DNA of 64,000 nucleotides from Mycoemilia scoparia (taxonomy: Eukaryota > Kickxellomycota > Kickxellomycetes > Kickxellales > Kickxellaceae). The stretch lies in assembly GCA_027575805.1 (NCBI GenBank), contig JANBPU010000036.1:1-64000 (forward strand). Direction: 5' to 3'. The notes beneath the pieces were generated by a model. The model worked only from the letters and a program-made list of their open reading frames with translations. It made no database searches and was not told where the DNA came from. The translations under genes were made by a program, and so were the position numbers. Shown here in pieces: positions 36,003 through 46,248 of this stretch (within the stretch, counting starts at the first letter, position 1; the number at the start of each line of letters is the position of its first letter).

Positions 36003-37197
36003 TTATTTATGGCAGGCCTGGCCACTGATTTCGACATACTCAACCAAAGGATGGCAGGCAAGAGAATCGATGTATTCGGGTGGCATCAGGGTTATTGCCA
36101 GTTGGGCATTGCTTAGAAAATACGTCTGGCCATCTATTTACATGCAAAATTCAAACAATCGTTGTGTTAGTATATCGAAATTGTGTAGTAGTAGCAGTAG
36201 TATTTTTGCTGATGTGCTGTTCGTGTCTGTATCTTGTAAATACATTTGCTCTTGTGGCTCTCTCTCTACAATAAGCAACCAAAATATGGATATGCTGCTG
36301 TCATGGCATAGGTGCATGCATATTCTTTTGGTTCAGCTCAAATATGTAGAATGACATCTTTGCATTATTTTCTAAAGAGCCTCCTCCTTGCCTTTGCGTC
36401 ATGCTTGGGTGTTTTTTGGCATGATATGGCATGGAGTGTCAAGGAAGAGCAAGACCGTACAAACGCACACAAACACATGCACCCGCAACAATAGAGAAGG
36501 TTAAAGTATGTCGAGAGTGTATTCCTACATTTAAAGGCAATTTCTTGACATAGGGCATCGATTTGGTCACGAGTTGCCTCCTTGGTGAAGCGGATTGTAT
36601 GGAAGGAAGCTGTATCGCCTGAGCCACAACCCGAAATGTCTGTTGTATGTATTTATATAAATAAATATTGTTACATTCTAGATTTGCACATCTGTATATG
36701 TATATGTCTCCCTCTCTTATTTATTGCTAGTAAAAAATCGCCTATATCAGCTTAATTATATGTATATGCACGGGTTGACAGCGCTTTTACTTACGTTTCA
36801 TTTGGCTGTTGACTATGCTTCTATCAGTGTTGATATTATAGGAGCAGCTGTTTTCAGACATTTCGTGGTATCTACTGTACCTTTGGTGCATGGCATCACC
36901 ACTAAAGCTCTTCCTGCCCGCTCCGCTGTAGTAATCCTCTGCACAAGAGTTGATGTCAGTGGATCCCGTGCTTGTGGTGGCAGCCACACCACCGGTGGCA
37001 GTAGCGGAGTTTATGGTGGTGCAGGCCTCGGCTGAGTAAGAAAATGCTGATGCAGATTCCAGGGCGGATTCGGCGATTTTGTGGTGATACCCAGAATCGT
37101 CGCCGCTGCTCTCACCAAGCCTAGATGTGGATGATGAGAAGGGTTCTTGGGTCTCTTCAAATGGAGAATATGCAAATGATGAGTCGGATACAGTCAT
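36003..37197 (-). CDS. I9/PBI2-like peptidase inhibitor with serine-rich N-terminus
   Basis: Three exons on the minus strand (37197-36795, 36639-36529, 36133-36003) join in consistent phase (1,1) to give 214 residues. The last ~75 residues look like an inhibitor I9 / subtilisin-propeptide fold: a first strand and helix FHTIRFTKEATRDQID then ALCQEIAFK, then TYFLSNAQLAITLMPPEYID, then LACHPLVEYVEISGQ. The last part matches the HPDVEYVEED type of ending of I9 domains and yeast Pbi2, a free-standing inhibitor of vacuolar proteinase B. The first 134 residues are Ser/Thr/Gly-rich, probably disordered, and unlike the ~75-residue yeast protein. No catalytic subtilase domain follows. The donor of intron 2 (GTAGGA at 36528) is weak, so a few residues at that junction may be wrong. 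The function is inferred from fold only. Confidence 0.6.
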
Positions 37198-38341
37198 ATA
37201 TACTTATGTACACTGGTGGTTATGTGCTGTGTTCTGGCAGCCAGCCTAGGTTATTATCACATAAACTGGGTGTCAAGTTCCTGAGGATGATGAAATGGGT
37301 GGGGCCAGACTCGCACGGGTGAACTGGCGTGGCTCGTGTATCGTAGTATTGATGCTATTGATAGAGGAGAGAGGAAAAATGTGCGGGCAGGCGGCAAGTA
37401 CAAATAGGCATCGAAGCCTCTCTATATATATATGGTTAAAAGTATAGATATGGGTATATAGCTGTAATATATATCCACGCTCGAACTTTGAAAGCAGAAA
37501 AGAGAAAACTTACAAAGAGTGTAGGAGAGAGAAGGAGAGCGTCAGAATATACAATGAAATCGAGTAGTTGTCAGAGATTATATATCATTCGATAAAACTA
37601 CAAAGTATCACTAACATTGGTACCATTGGCACACACCGAATGGTGAGCGGGCTGCCACAGGAAAAGTCTATAGACTTGTACATCCAGTTGATTTATGTAG
37701 AGATGCGAGCGAGCCTTAATGCCCAAGACATGCGTGGACCAAGACACTATGTGGAAACGGAATGCGCCAAGAGAGCCCAAAAGGAGTGAAGGGCTGTGCC
37801 ATCATACTCTAGGTGCAGGATTCTCGGGAGTCACTCACAGATTGGCACAAGGCAAGGAAGTTTTGGATGTGATTATGAAAGCTTCGCAAACAATGAGCGA
37901 GGGGTTAGGTAGGGAGGCGACTAACAAGATGGCGTCTTTGAGATGCTGTGCATGCGTGGAGATATACTTAATGACTAGTATGGAGACATTCTTCACACGC
38001 AGATGAACGCCTTTCTGTCTCCTGCCTGTATATAATGCCATATTGTTATTGCTGCCCTATGCTCTGGCCAATAGGATTCATAATTGATCCTTCCTGATCG
38101 TAACGATGAGCTGGCGCTTTTCTTCATCTTGCCTCTGCTCTGTGTCTAATGCATCCTGCAAGTACTTTGCAATGTGCTTCTTCCGCTCCTTGCTCTATGG
38201 GCATGGCGGCACCTGCCGTGCCTTTCCTCTCACACTTGCTGCTAAGCTTATAAATATATCATTCTGGCCTTGTTGCAATACTAAACCACTATATATTTGT
38301 TATTGTGTTTCATGATACATTAAAATACTGTACTAGTGAAT
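37198..38341. other. Intergenic between two minus-strand genes
   Basis: The promoter of the I9-type gene and the 3' end of the cyclin gene lie here. An AT-rich stretch with a short TA run (about 37421-37430) and GA-rich DNA precede the start codon region. The ORFs present (60-95 codons) are not protein-like. Confidence 0.5.
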
Positions 38342-40688
38342 CTAGCTCTTTCTACTAGTGCTAGTTCCCTTTCTAAGCACTTGGTAAATCTTCTCTGCCA
38401 ACTGGCTGCTTGATTTCCCCAAACCTTTGACCGTCCCATTCTGCTGATTGCCGCTGTGGCTTGAGCTGCTTTCTGACGATGACCAAGATTTAGTATTGAG
38501 ATACATCATCTCATAGTATGCCACCAATTGTCTGACCGGGTCTATTGTACAAAGATTTACACACAATGGGTTTAGATCTAGCTCTTTCTTATTGCACATA
38601 TGGGTGATTCTTTTTGAAGGGCTAAGAGCAGATTATAAATGATAATATAGGCTGGCCAGTATGCAAGTTGAAACTGGCCTACTGGTAAAAATTAGCCTTT
38701 CAAGAATGATGATCCACATGGGAGATTATTTTTGAAGGGTTAGTCACTCATTTGGCTGCGATTGCCCCTATAATCATTGACCACCAAAAGGGAGCCTTCA
38801 AAAATAATCGCCCATATGCTGTACTTGTACATTCCCAAAGATTTATCAGCTACTGACCTTCTATCTCGGCGTCATTGACGTTAAAGCTCCGCCACCATTT
38901 TGAATACCTGCTCTGCGTCTTGATCATCTTCACTTTGGCTCCCTTTTTGCTGACCACAGTGTCGTCGTTAGCATCTACAATTAGCCAAAATGGCATGTAA
39001 ATATTCATAAAGCAAAAGTGTTAGCCAAACAGCTCGACCGCTTTGAATACCCTGGCTGCAATACTCAGATACTCTGCACAAATACACTAGAGAATGTGTA
39101 TGTGGGTGTATGTATATGTATGTGTGACTAGATCTGCTAATAGCACCAATACTAGTACTTCTGCTGGTTCTGCTAAATGCTCGAATTACCTTTGACATTT
39201 GTTCTATCATTAGCTTCGGATGAGGGAGTAGTATCGCTTCCGTCCTTATTCTTTGTGGAATTTGGGTTATCGCCATTACTTGGTACTTTTGGTTCTGTTG
39301 GCTCTGCTACCATAGCCACGCCTTCTTCTATGTCCATATCTTCTACCTCCCACTCGTCTTCATCATCCTCACCAGATTTCTTTTCTCCATTTCCCAAAGC
39401 ATTTTCTGTATTTGTGTCACTTCTCTTTCTTTTATTGTTGCCACTTAGACTTCTAATTATTTGTTCAAACATTTCATACACCTCGCCATTATCCACTTCG
39501 CCTTTCTTTTCCTGGTCATATTTCTTCATATTTTGAGCAAGACATATCGATGCCATTACAAGGATACACTGTGGGTACTGCAGCGGCAACAATGTTTGGA
39601 AGCAATCTGTAAATATGAACCACGCGGATTTGGCGATACTCTTTGGAACTACATAATCGAAAATCACGGGAATTGTTTTGCACGATTCTTCATATATAAG
39701 GGATGCCTTACATTTAGGGCAGTGTGTGTTTGTATTGAAACTTACCTCCAATTGTTTTACATATCTTGATAAGTGTTCGGTGTGATTGGCTTGTCCGGAA
39801 GTCAAATCCTATGGATTGCAATACAAATTGCTCCATTCTCATGACTGAATCCCGAACCTTCTCAATTGTCTATACCCAGCATTTTCAATTGTTTACAGAT
39901 ACAACACAAAAATATTCCCTAGAGATTTGGACTACGCAGTATTTTTTGTGATTACGATGCCACTTCTTACATTGTGATCTATCTTGTTTGGGTTTGTTTC
40001 TCTCCGTTCAAGCATACACGCTTGAATTATTATGTCCCGAACCTTCTTTATCGTTTCCTCCATTTTGCTGGCAACAAATAAGCATGATATGGCCATTGGC
40101 TATTATTGAAATTGACAGTCATGTTGTCTCAATTTTCAAGCAATTTGATATATATTTCTGTGTTTATTTGATACTACACATATATTTATATATGTTCACG
40201 TTGCTTACCATGCTGCTGAATGTCTCTGCTTTCTGAGTAACATGCACCTTGTTGTTTACTAGCTGTGCTGTACAGTATGTTCTGGTTGGGCTATATATAC
40301 ACAAATGCGAAAAGGTAAGATGGAATCACTACACATAATTCTTGTCGCTAATAATCGTGCCATGTATATCCTAGAAGTAGCTGTCTACTTACAATCCGAT
40401 TTGCTTAGCTACTTGTTTAACCAAAAGACAGTTGCGTTGGGCTTTGGCGATGTGTGTGACTTTGTAAACCTCTTTCATACTTGCTAATGTTACTAGCTGG
40501 ATAGGGATACTTTCATCTTTTCCTTCAGTCTGTGAAATTTTTGGAGTACTATCGTTGCCTATGGATGCATTGTTACTATTTGAATTTCGACTAGCTTCAA
40601 GGCGTGGCGAGGTTACTATTTCTGGATATAAAAGGCCCGGGTTTTTGAGCTGTTCTATCTTATAGTACTGGTTGTGAACGTTGAACAT
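38342..40688 (-). CDS. CTK2/cyclin K-type transcriptional cyclin
   Basis: A cyclin of the class that activates RNA polymerase II C-terminal-domain kinases. Seven exons, all phase-consistent: 40688-40393, 40290-40209, 40099-39971, 39869-39746, 39648-39190, 38974-38858, 38541-38342; 468 residues. The first cyclin fold spans exons 1-4: QRNCLLVKQVAKQIGFPTRT, then AISCLFVASKMEETIKKVRD (LFVASKMEE is the cyclin-box helix 3 signature), then RMEQFVLQSIGFDFRTSQ. The second fold is KSIAKSAWFIFTDCFQTLL, then LQYPQCILVMASICLAQN. A lysine-rich stretch and a highly acidic Glu/Asp segment follow; the last exons hold VRQLVAYYEMMYLN and a Ser-rich tail. Aligned with cyclin T the first fold needs no gap. Whether it pairs with Cdk9- or Cdk12-type kinase is not decidable here. 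Intron 6 contains two back-to-back MITEs. Confidence 0.85.
38597..38720. mobile_element. MITE family B in cyclin intron 6
   Basis: It begins CATATGGGTGATTCTTTTTG and ends TTTCAAGAATGATGATCCAC then ATG. The B core is well preserved: GATAATATAGGCTGGCCAGT, then ATGCAAGTTGAAACTGGCCT. Its right end overlaps the left end of the next element. Confidence 0.85.
38717..38818. mobile_element. MITE family A in cyclin intron 6, abutting a B copy
   Basis: The left end is CATGGGAGATTATTTTTGAA then GGGTTA; the right end CTTCAAAAATAATCGCCCAT. The core in inverse orientation reads CACTCATTTGGCTGCGATTG, CCCCTATAATCATTGACCAC, CAAAAGG. It begins within the last four bases of the preceding B element. Confidence 0.85.
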
Positions 40689-41034
40689 CTCTACTCGCAA
40701 GCCAATTAGTTAGTTGAGTGTAAAATTAATGGCTTTTGTAGTAACTGCCATTATGTGTACAGAAATTTATTTCTTAATTGTAGGGGTCAAAAATGTAATG
40801 GCATTATGGGTTAGTATGATCTCATTTACCCCCAGATTTTTATGTTTCGTAAGCAAAAGCATGTTTAATATGTGTTAACCTTCATTTAGTTACAGTTTTA
40901 ACTCATTGTCCTATATAAAATCAAATGGGTAGAAATACTCTTTGAATGATTACGTCAACAATTTTAAGTTTGTAACTAATTCTTGAAAAATTAACCTCTA
41001 AATTAACATAACAGCGTTTTTGAAGTTCACTTAA

Positions 41035-41132
41035 CATATGAATCATAATTTTTGAAGTCTACCTTTTGATGGTCAATAGTTATAGAGGCAATCCCAGCCA
41101 AATAGCCCCCCTTCAAAATAATCACACGTATG
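41035..41132. mobile_element. MITE family A
   Basis: The left end is CATATGAATCATAATTTTTG and the right end CCTTCAAAATAATCACACGT then ATG. The core has CTACCTTTTGATGGTCAATA and CAATCCCAGCCAAATAGC. Confidence 0.8.
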
Positions 41133-41552
41133 ATTCTCGCTCAATGCTACAGAACTCATAGGAATTGGGATTTCTCTAATATCCTTTCCTTGTTTATCCC
41201 TGGTAGGCATGAACGAATCGAATCAAGAAATTTATTGATATTTAATACCAACTTTATTAAAATGATTTTGAATTCTGCCTTTGCCAACAAGTGTAACTGA
41301 GGATGTGACACAGTTGATTTGATAGGAAGTGACATCAAATACCAATAGCAATGTGTTTTCTAAACCACTTATTTCAAAAACAAATAAATATGCAAATTTG
41401 ATATTAAAATGATGTATATTTTTCTACTCTCATTTCCATAATTTTTAATTATTTTTACATTTGGGACAACAGGAATAACTAAATATACTCACTAATATAT
41501 CCCATCTAGAAAACCCCTGTTGGTGTATAATATAAAGAATCCAATCTACAAA

Positions 41553-41690
41553 ATGCCATTCAACATCATCAAAGTTGGAAAGGAACATTCGGATGGAAAC
41601 TACATAATCGTCACAATGATTACAATATGGATTGTCTGGCTATCATACCAAATTTACATACTGATAGATGACTTGCTGAATAAAAATTAG
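41553..41690 (+). CDS. Possible small membrane protein (45 residues)
   Basis: The frame runs from an ATG with A at -3 to TAG. It has a polar start (MPFNIIKVGKEHSDGN), one hydrophobic stretch (YIIVTMITIWIVWLSYQIYI) and a short charged tail (DDLLNKN). A TATAATATAAAG-like box lies about 25 bases before the ATG. The layout resembles small single-pass subunits of mitochondrial or ER complexes, but I recognise no family. In such AT-rich DNA a chance ORF of this length is quite possible. Confidence 0.25.
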   Translation: MPFNIIKVGKEHSDGNYIIVTMITIWIVWLSYQIYILIDDLLNKN

Positions 41691-41862
41691 ATCAAGATAT
41701 GGATTTAATTGATCTTAAGCTATCAGGTCAAAATAGCCTCGCATTCAAAATTTACAAATTAGACGTGTTAGAAATCCTCAAAGCCTTTATATCATTATTT
41801 TCTCTGTTATGTTTATTTGTTAAAACGTATACTACCTACATTCTTCCAAGAGCACAAATATA

Positions 41863-42768
41863 ATGAATATTATCAGAAGGCAAAATGCTAATCCATTAGT
41901 CCGATTGGTCTCTGGACTAAAATTAACTCACATGACCATTAGACAAAGGTCATTAAATTGTAGGTCTCAAATCACAAAGTAAAGCATGCATATCATAATA
42001 CATTAACGTGTCATGGATTTTGATTAACAGTTTATACTTGGTTCTTTCATTTATAATGCAATAATGGCAGATACCACAAAAACCGCTATAGTACAAGCCC
42101 AGGCATTCACACAAACATCAGGCTCAAGCCAAACGCTGGCCAGTGAGGATCAATGCTTACTAGCCAGAGATACGCCCATTAAGCAAGTGACCAAATTCAA
42201 CAAGCCATTTTCGCCACGCAAGCAATATTTGTTCAACCAGTATGAAAAAATATTTAGTCAATCACCGGCGGTTTTGATATTCCAACACAATAACCTGCCT
42301 GAATCCGAGTGGGCTAACATAAGGAGATCACTCTCAAAGGATAAGAACCTATGTAATGCCAAGATCCTTACTATCAGAGGTGGAATTGCAAAAGCTGTAG
42401 TCCGTGGAACTCGTCTACGCAACATGAAGCCATTATTCAATGGACCAGTCTGTGTGGTTTATTGGAATGCTACCGAAAATGATTCGAATATCAGTATTAA
42501 GGACGCTGTGGTCGGATCAGTTAGCGTTGCCGAGAAGACCCGGAAGCTAGTATATTTGGGTGGCGTTGTTTTTGACCAGCTGATGGATAGCACAATGATC
42601 AAGAAGCTTGCAGTTCTGCCTACACTGGACCAGTCCCGTGGCCAGTTGGTTGGTGTTTTGGAGACTCCAGCACAAAAGATCCACAGATTATTATCATCTA
42701 ACCAGCAGAGATTGGTATCAATTTTGAAACAGCATTCTGAATCTGAATCTAGCCAAAAGTCAGAATAA
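41863..42768 (+). CDS. Mitochondrial ribosomal protein uL10m
   Basis: uL10m belongs to the stalk base of the mitochondrial large ribosomal subunit (Mrpl11 in yeast). The body is open from the ATG at 42064 to 42768: FSPRKQYLFNQYEKIF, LIFQHNNLPESEWANIRR, AVVRGTRLRN, PVCVVYWNA, KLVYLGGVVFD and the helical end ETPAQKIHRLLSSNQQRLVS. I propose an additional first exon, 41863-41959, joined to 42092-42768 (phase 1), giving 257 residues. It encodes MNIIRRQNANPLVRLVSG then a further Arg-rich segment, an obvious mitochondrial presequence, which the model starting at 42064 (MADTTKTAIVQAQAF) lacks. The donor GTAGGT and acceptor CTATAG are acceptable. The family call is good, the presequence exon fairly likely. 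Confidence 0.75.
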
Positions 42769-43070
42769 TCGAGATACAGTAGATAGCTTGAAAAAGATAA
42801 ATGGCTAACTATAAACACAAATTCAAGACCTGGTTGTCTAAAACCAATCCCTGGCTGTTGCATACAAAAAGGTCTAAGCGCCGGCTATAGTTATTTTATT
42901 TTGCTCACAAAGCTAGGCATGATAATTGGTTATTATTAGAAATATAGAATAATGAAAAATGTCAATAGACAGATGTGGAAATACGTTTATTTGTACAGAT
43001 AAAAATATGCAAAGTGTGCTATAGGGTTAATACTGGTCTCTAGACTTGAAGGTTTGTGGTTTATGGCAGC
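42769..43070. other. Short intergenic gap between convergent genes
   Basis: The 3' ends of the uL10m and MATE genes lie here. Nothing else is visible. Confidence 0.6.
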
Positions 43071-44834
43071 TCATGGGATTGGTGCGATCGATTCAGCTAA
43101 CGCTCTAGGTGGTGTACTTGGCTGGCTTATAGTGCCATATCCGGCATTGCTGCTGCTGTTCAGACGCCGTTTGCAATTATCAACCTGGTGGGCCCAATTT
43201 GTCAATGCAATACAAATACCCTCGGCAATTGCTGTCAATCCATGGCCACAGAGAAGACCAATCCACAACCCAGAAAGGCCCTGGTCAAATTTGAAGCAGG
43301 TGTAGTATCCAATTGGGGCTGCAAGGAGATAGAACGATGTTAACTTGATGCATGCAGCGAGAGGCTGGCGGCCTTGGCCCCGAAGTAGGCCAGACAGGCA
43401 CGTGCTAAACGTCTCGCAGCCCATAGTCACGGAGACAAGGGGGAGGAGACTAACGGCTGTGGCGAGGACATCAGGCTCATTGGTGAAAAAGGCTGCCCAC
43501 TGTACTCGAAATGTTGTTAGAGCAAATAGTCCGAAAAGTGCAACTATGCAAGTGGCTGACTGGGCCGCTATCGCCGACATGCGAGCCTGGTATGCCTGTT
43601 GGGACCCAAGAAGGTTGCCCACTCGGTTGGATGCTACGATGCCGATGTAGGAGTTTGGGATTATAGCGATCCTTAGAGTCGTCGTGAGAATAGACTGAGC
43701 AGCCAGGCTAGTTGTTCCAAGCCCAGCTGCACCAATGGAAACTAGTTCGTTTGCACCAGATGAGCCCAATGTCATGAGACTTCCTGGTATGGCGAGCTGC
43801 ATGACTTGGTCCCATCCCTTTAGAGATAGCAGACTCCAACCATTCCAGCACCTTTTTGCATCGGTTTTGTAGATGTATAGGCACAGAGACGCCAGCATTG
43901 CTAGATATCCTAAGCCCATAGAAATTGGTATACCAACGAATCCCAGGGATGTGGACTGATTCCATACAAGGATCCATTGGCCAAGTATGGTAGCGAGGCA
44001 ACCGATCAGCTGAACAAATGGTATAGGGTATGTGATGCCCTGGGCATACAGGTACTGCTTCACGCAATCAAGCAGGAACAGTATGTAGAACGAAGAAAAG
44101 TAGGCTCTCAGATATAGACTAGAGAAGCCCAAAACTGCCTGATCATTCTGCAAGAGAGAAAGAGCCCATTGAGCATTGAGCCACAATAAGGATAGTATGG
44201 CAAACCCAACTGATCCTATCAATATCGACCTCTGTAGGTATATTCCAGTCAGGAATGGATGTTTTGCTGCACCCATAAAGGCCTGGCTCCCCAGGGTTTC
44301 CAAGGCACCAATAACGCCAAACAACAGTGGGTATCCCGAAAAAACGATAAGGATATGGGCTAATCCCATCCCCGCTAGCTCGGACTTTCCCAAGTGACCG
44401 AGCGAAATGACTTCTATGAAGGGCATCATGCTTTGTAGAATGCCACCAGCCATTATTGGAAGCGTCTTGTTTACCAAATACCAAAACTCATTCCACCATA
44501 GCAAAAAAACCCCGGATTTCTTGTGCGACCCAAGCTCCAACGAACGATCATCAGGTGTATATATTTCCGTGCGTTCCAGCAGCAACCTGGAATTCTCAAA
44601 TGGGATGTGGGGTGAAAAAGCATCCCTTTCTGGGGCGAAAGGACTGTAACCACCACCTTTGAAAGAAGAGCCTTTCACAGCTTCTGCTTCTTGCTTTGTA
44701 GTGCGACTATCATCGCTTCTTTGGCTGTTGCTCACGGAGTGATGTAGGTTAGGTGGGATGTCATGGTCTTCTGAATACATGGATAATCCAGAAGAGTTGC
44801 TTGAACTTGGCGACAAGAATAACAGATTTGTCAT
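43071..44834 (-). CDS. MATE-family multidrug/toxin extrusion transporter
   Basis: A predicted proton- or sodium-driven exporter of the MATE family, 587 residues, with no introns. About 110 N-terminal residues are Ser-rich and cytosolic. About 12 hydrophobic segments follow, in two halves. Family marks: LPIMAGGILQSMMPFIEVIS then LGHLGKSELAGMGLA in TM1-2, GALETLGSQAFMGAAKH (equivalent to the GxxxALDTLCSQAFGA signature), GLGTTSLAAQS, RVGNLLGS in the second half, and CETFSTCLSGLLRGQGRQP. The C-terminal ~40 residues are polar. Fungal MATE proteins of this layout include yeast Ercc-type transporters such as Erc1, but the substrate cannot be told. The ATG at 44834 is the first in the frame. Confidence 0.92.
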   Translation of the reverse strand: MTNLLFLSPSSSNSSGLSMYSEDHDIPPNLHHSVSNSQRSDDSRTTKQEAEAVKGSSFKGGGYSPFAPERDAFSPHIPFENSRLLLERTEIYTPDDRSLELGSHKKSGVFLLWWNEFWYLVNKTLPIMAGGILQSMMPFIEVISLGHLGKSELAGMGLAHILIVFSGYPLLFGVIGALETLGSQAFMGAAKHPFLTGIYLQRSILIGSVGFAILSLLWLNAQWALSLLQNDQAVLGFSSLYLRAYFSSFYILFLLDCVKQYLYAQGITYPIPFVQLIGCLATILGQWILVWNQSTSLGFVGIPISMGLGYLAMLASLCLYIYKTDAKRCWNGWSLLSLKGWDQVMQLAIPGSLMTLGSSGANELVSIGAAGLGTTSLAAQSILTTTLRIAIIPNSYIGIVASNRVGNLLGSQQAYQARMSAIAAQSATCIVALFGLFALTTFRVQWAAFFTNEPDVLATAVSLLPLVSVTMGCETFSTCLSGLLRGQGRQPLAACIKLTSFYLLAAPIGYYTCFKFDQGLSGLWIGLLCGHGLTAIAEGICIALTNWAHQVDNCKRRLNSSSNAGYGTISQPSTPPRALAESIAPIP

Positions 44835-46248
44835 TAATGAGTATCAGTTAAAGCTCGCAAAGAATTTGATCGCTGTGCGATATATGTTGCGATATGTCTC
44901 GTTGAGCAGAAGCTTGATCCTGGACTTTATAACAGTATACGATAAACTGCCTGTACTGTTCCGTCCTTTTTTAAGTTTAAAAGAGAGTATGTGAAGTTGC
45001 CTGCCAGCAATTAGCAAATGTGCAAGTGTGATATAAAAGATATATATAGCTTTCGAAGGGGCGGCTTTTATCACTTTTTTGGCAGTAAAACCTAGTTTTG
45101 GCAAGCCATGACCATATCGTTAGTTTAACTCATTCAAAACAGAATTCGGGGCAAATAAGTAAAGGTGTATATAATATATATATAGAGGGAGAGGGAGAGT
45201 GAAGGAAGCGGGAAGGTTTTATAGGCAAGGTGCTGTGTGGTGACTTTATTTATATTGGCAGCGAACAAGAGGAAGAGCGAAGACCTTTCAACAAATAACT
45301 TTGTAGTTTACGATCGGGCTGAGGTGCAAGCTTCTTACCCATATATTTGTAGCCTTATAAATACGCAGTCTCACCGCTGTATGCTGCTTTGAATACTTGG
45401 TAAAAGATCGAGAATACGACTTCTGGCAATAATAGCAACAAGAAATGCCAAGGATTATTTCAGAAAGGGCAAAAATAAAAAGTGGCAATGCAGAGACGGA
45501 TGGGACTTTGAATACAAGTGATGATAGAAAAAATAGAGGGAATAATGAACATTTTAAATGGATATGATGCAGAGTGGGAGGCATATGCCAAGCTCAGTGA
45601 CCACTACCATTTCTATCTCCGTCTTGATAATTATCATCCGCCTTTTTATGTAATTTTGCTTGGTCTCAAACACGATTGTCTAAAAAATGGCGGTCGATGT
45701 TACCACCGTTGTATAATGACATCGGCAGCAATGCTGTTAGCCGCAAGCATATTTGCTGTAAAGATGGAAGGGCACATTCTTTTAGTCAGATAATAGGCGC
45801 AATTTAAGTTGATAACTAGTCTCCATTCTTGGGGCTAAATGGGAACCTTGAGGCCTAGGCCTGTGTTTGTCTAGCCTACCAGTTGCATTGTGGATTCTGA
45901 TGGAGATCATATTGAATGCAAGCTGCTACTGCCAATGCCAATAGGCTATGTGATAGAGGATAAGCGCCACCATACGATAACTCTGACTGTATGCAAATGG
46001 GCGAGCATCGCATTTATTGAGGGTAAACATATATGGCTAAAAGTCATTACTAATCTCTCATATGGATGGCGAGGATGAGTCTTGATAAAACTGACTATGT
46101 GTGTTTGTGTGCGTGTGATATGCAAGGGTGCATGACGGACACTCTGATTGCTAGCCCACACTTTTGGGACCCTTACAGAGCTGATAAAGTTAAGGATGCT
46201 GTTAGCTATGTTGGACACTGTGATAAAGGGGGCATTGATCTCCTTTGT
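44835..46248. other. Intergenic between MATE and NAMPT genes
   Basis: The MATE promoter and the 3' flank of the NAMPT gene lie here. There is a GA-rich tract near 45181-45215 just beyond a TA run. I find no supported gene; the ORFs of 86-98 codons show no family pattern. Confidence 0.5.

Larger units (their letters stand above)
40689..41862. other. Intergenic upstream of the cyclin and uL10m genes
   Basis: A very AT-rich divergent promoter region. It contains a family A MITE (41035-41132) and a possible 45-codon small ORF (41553-41690). Confidence 0.5.
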
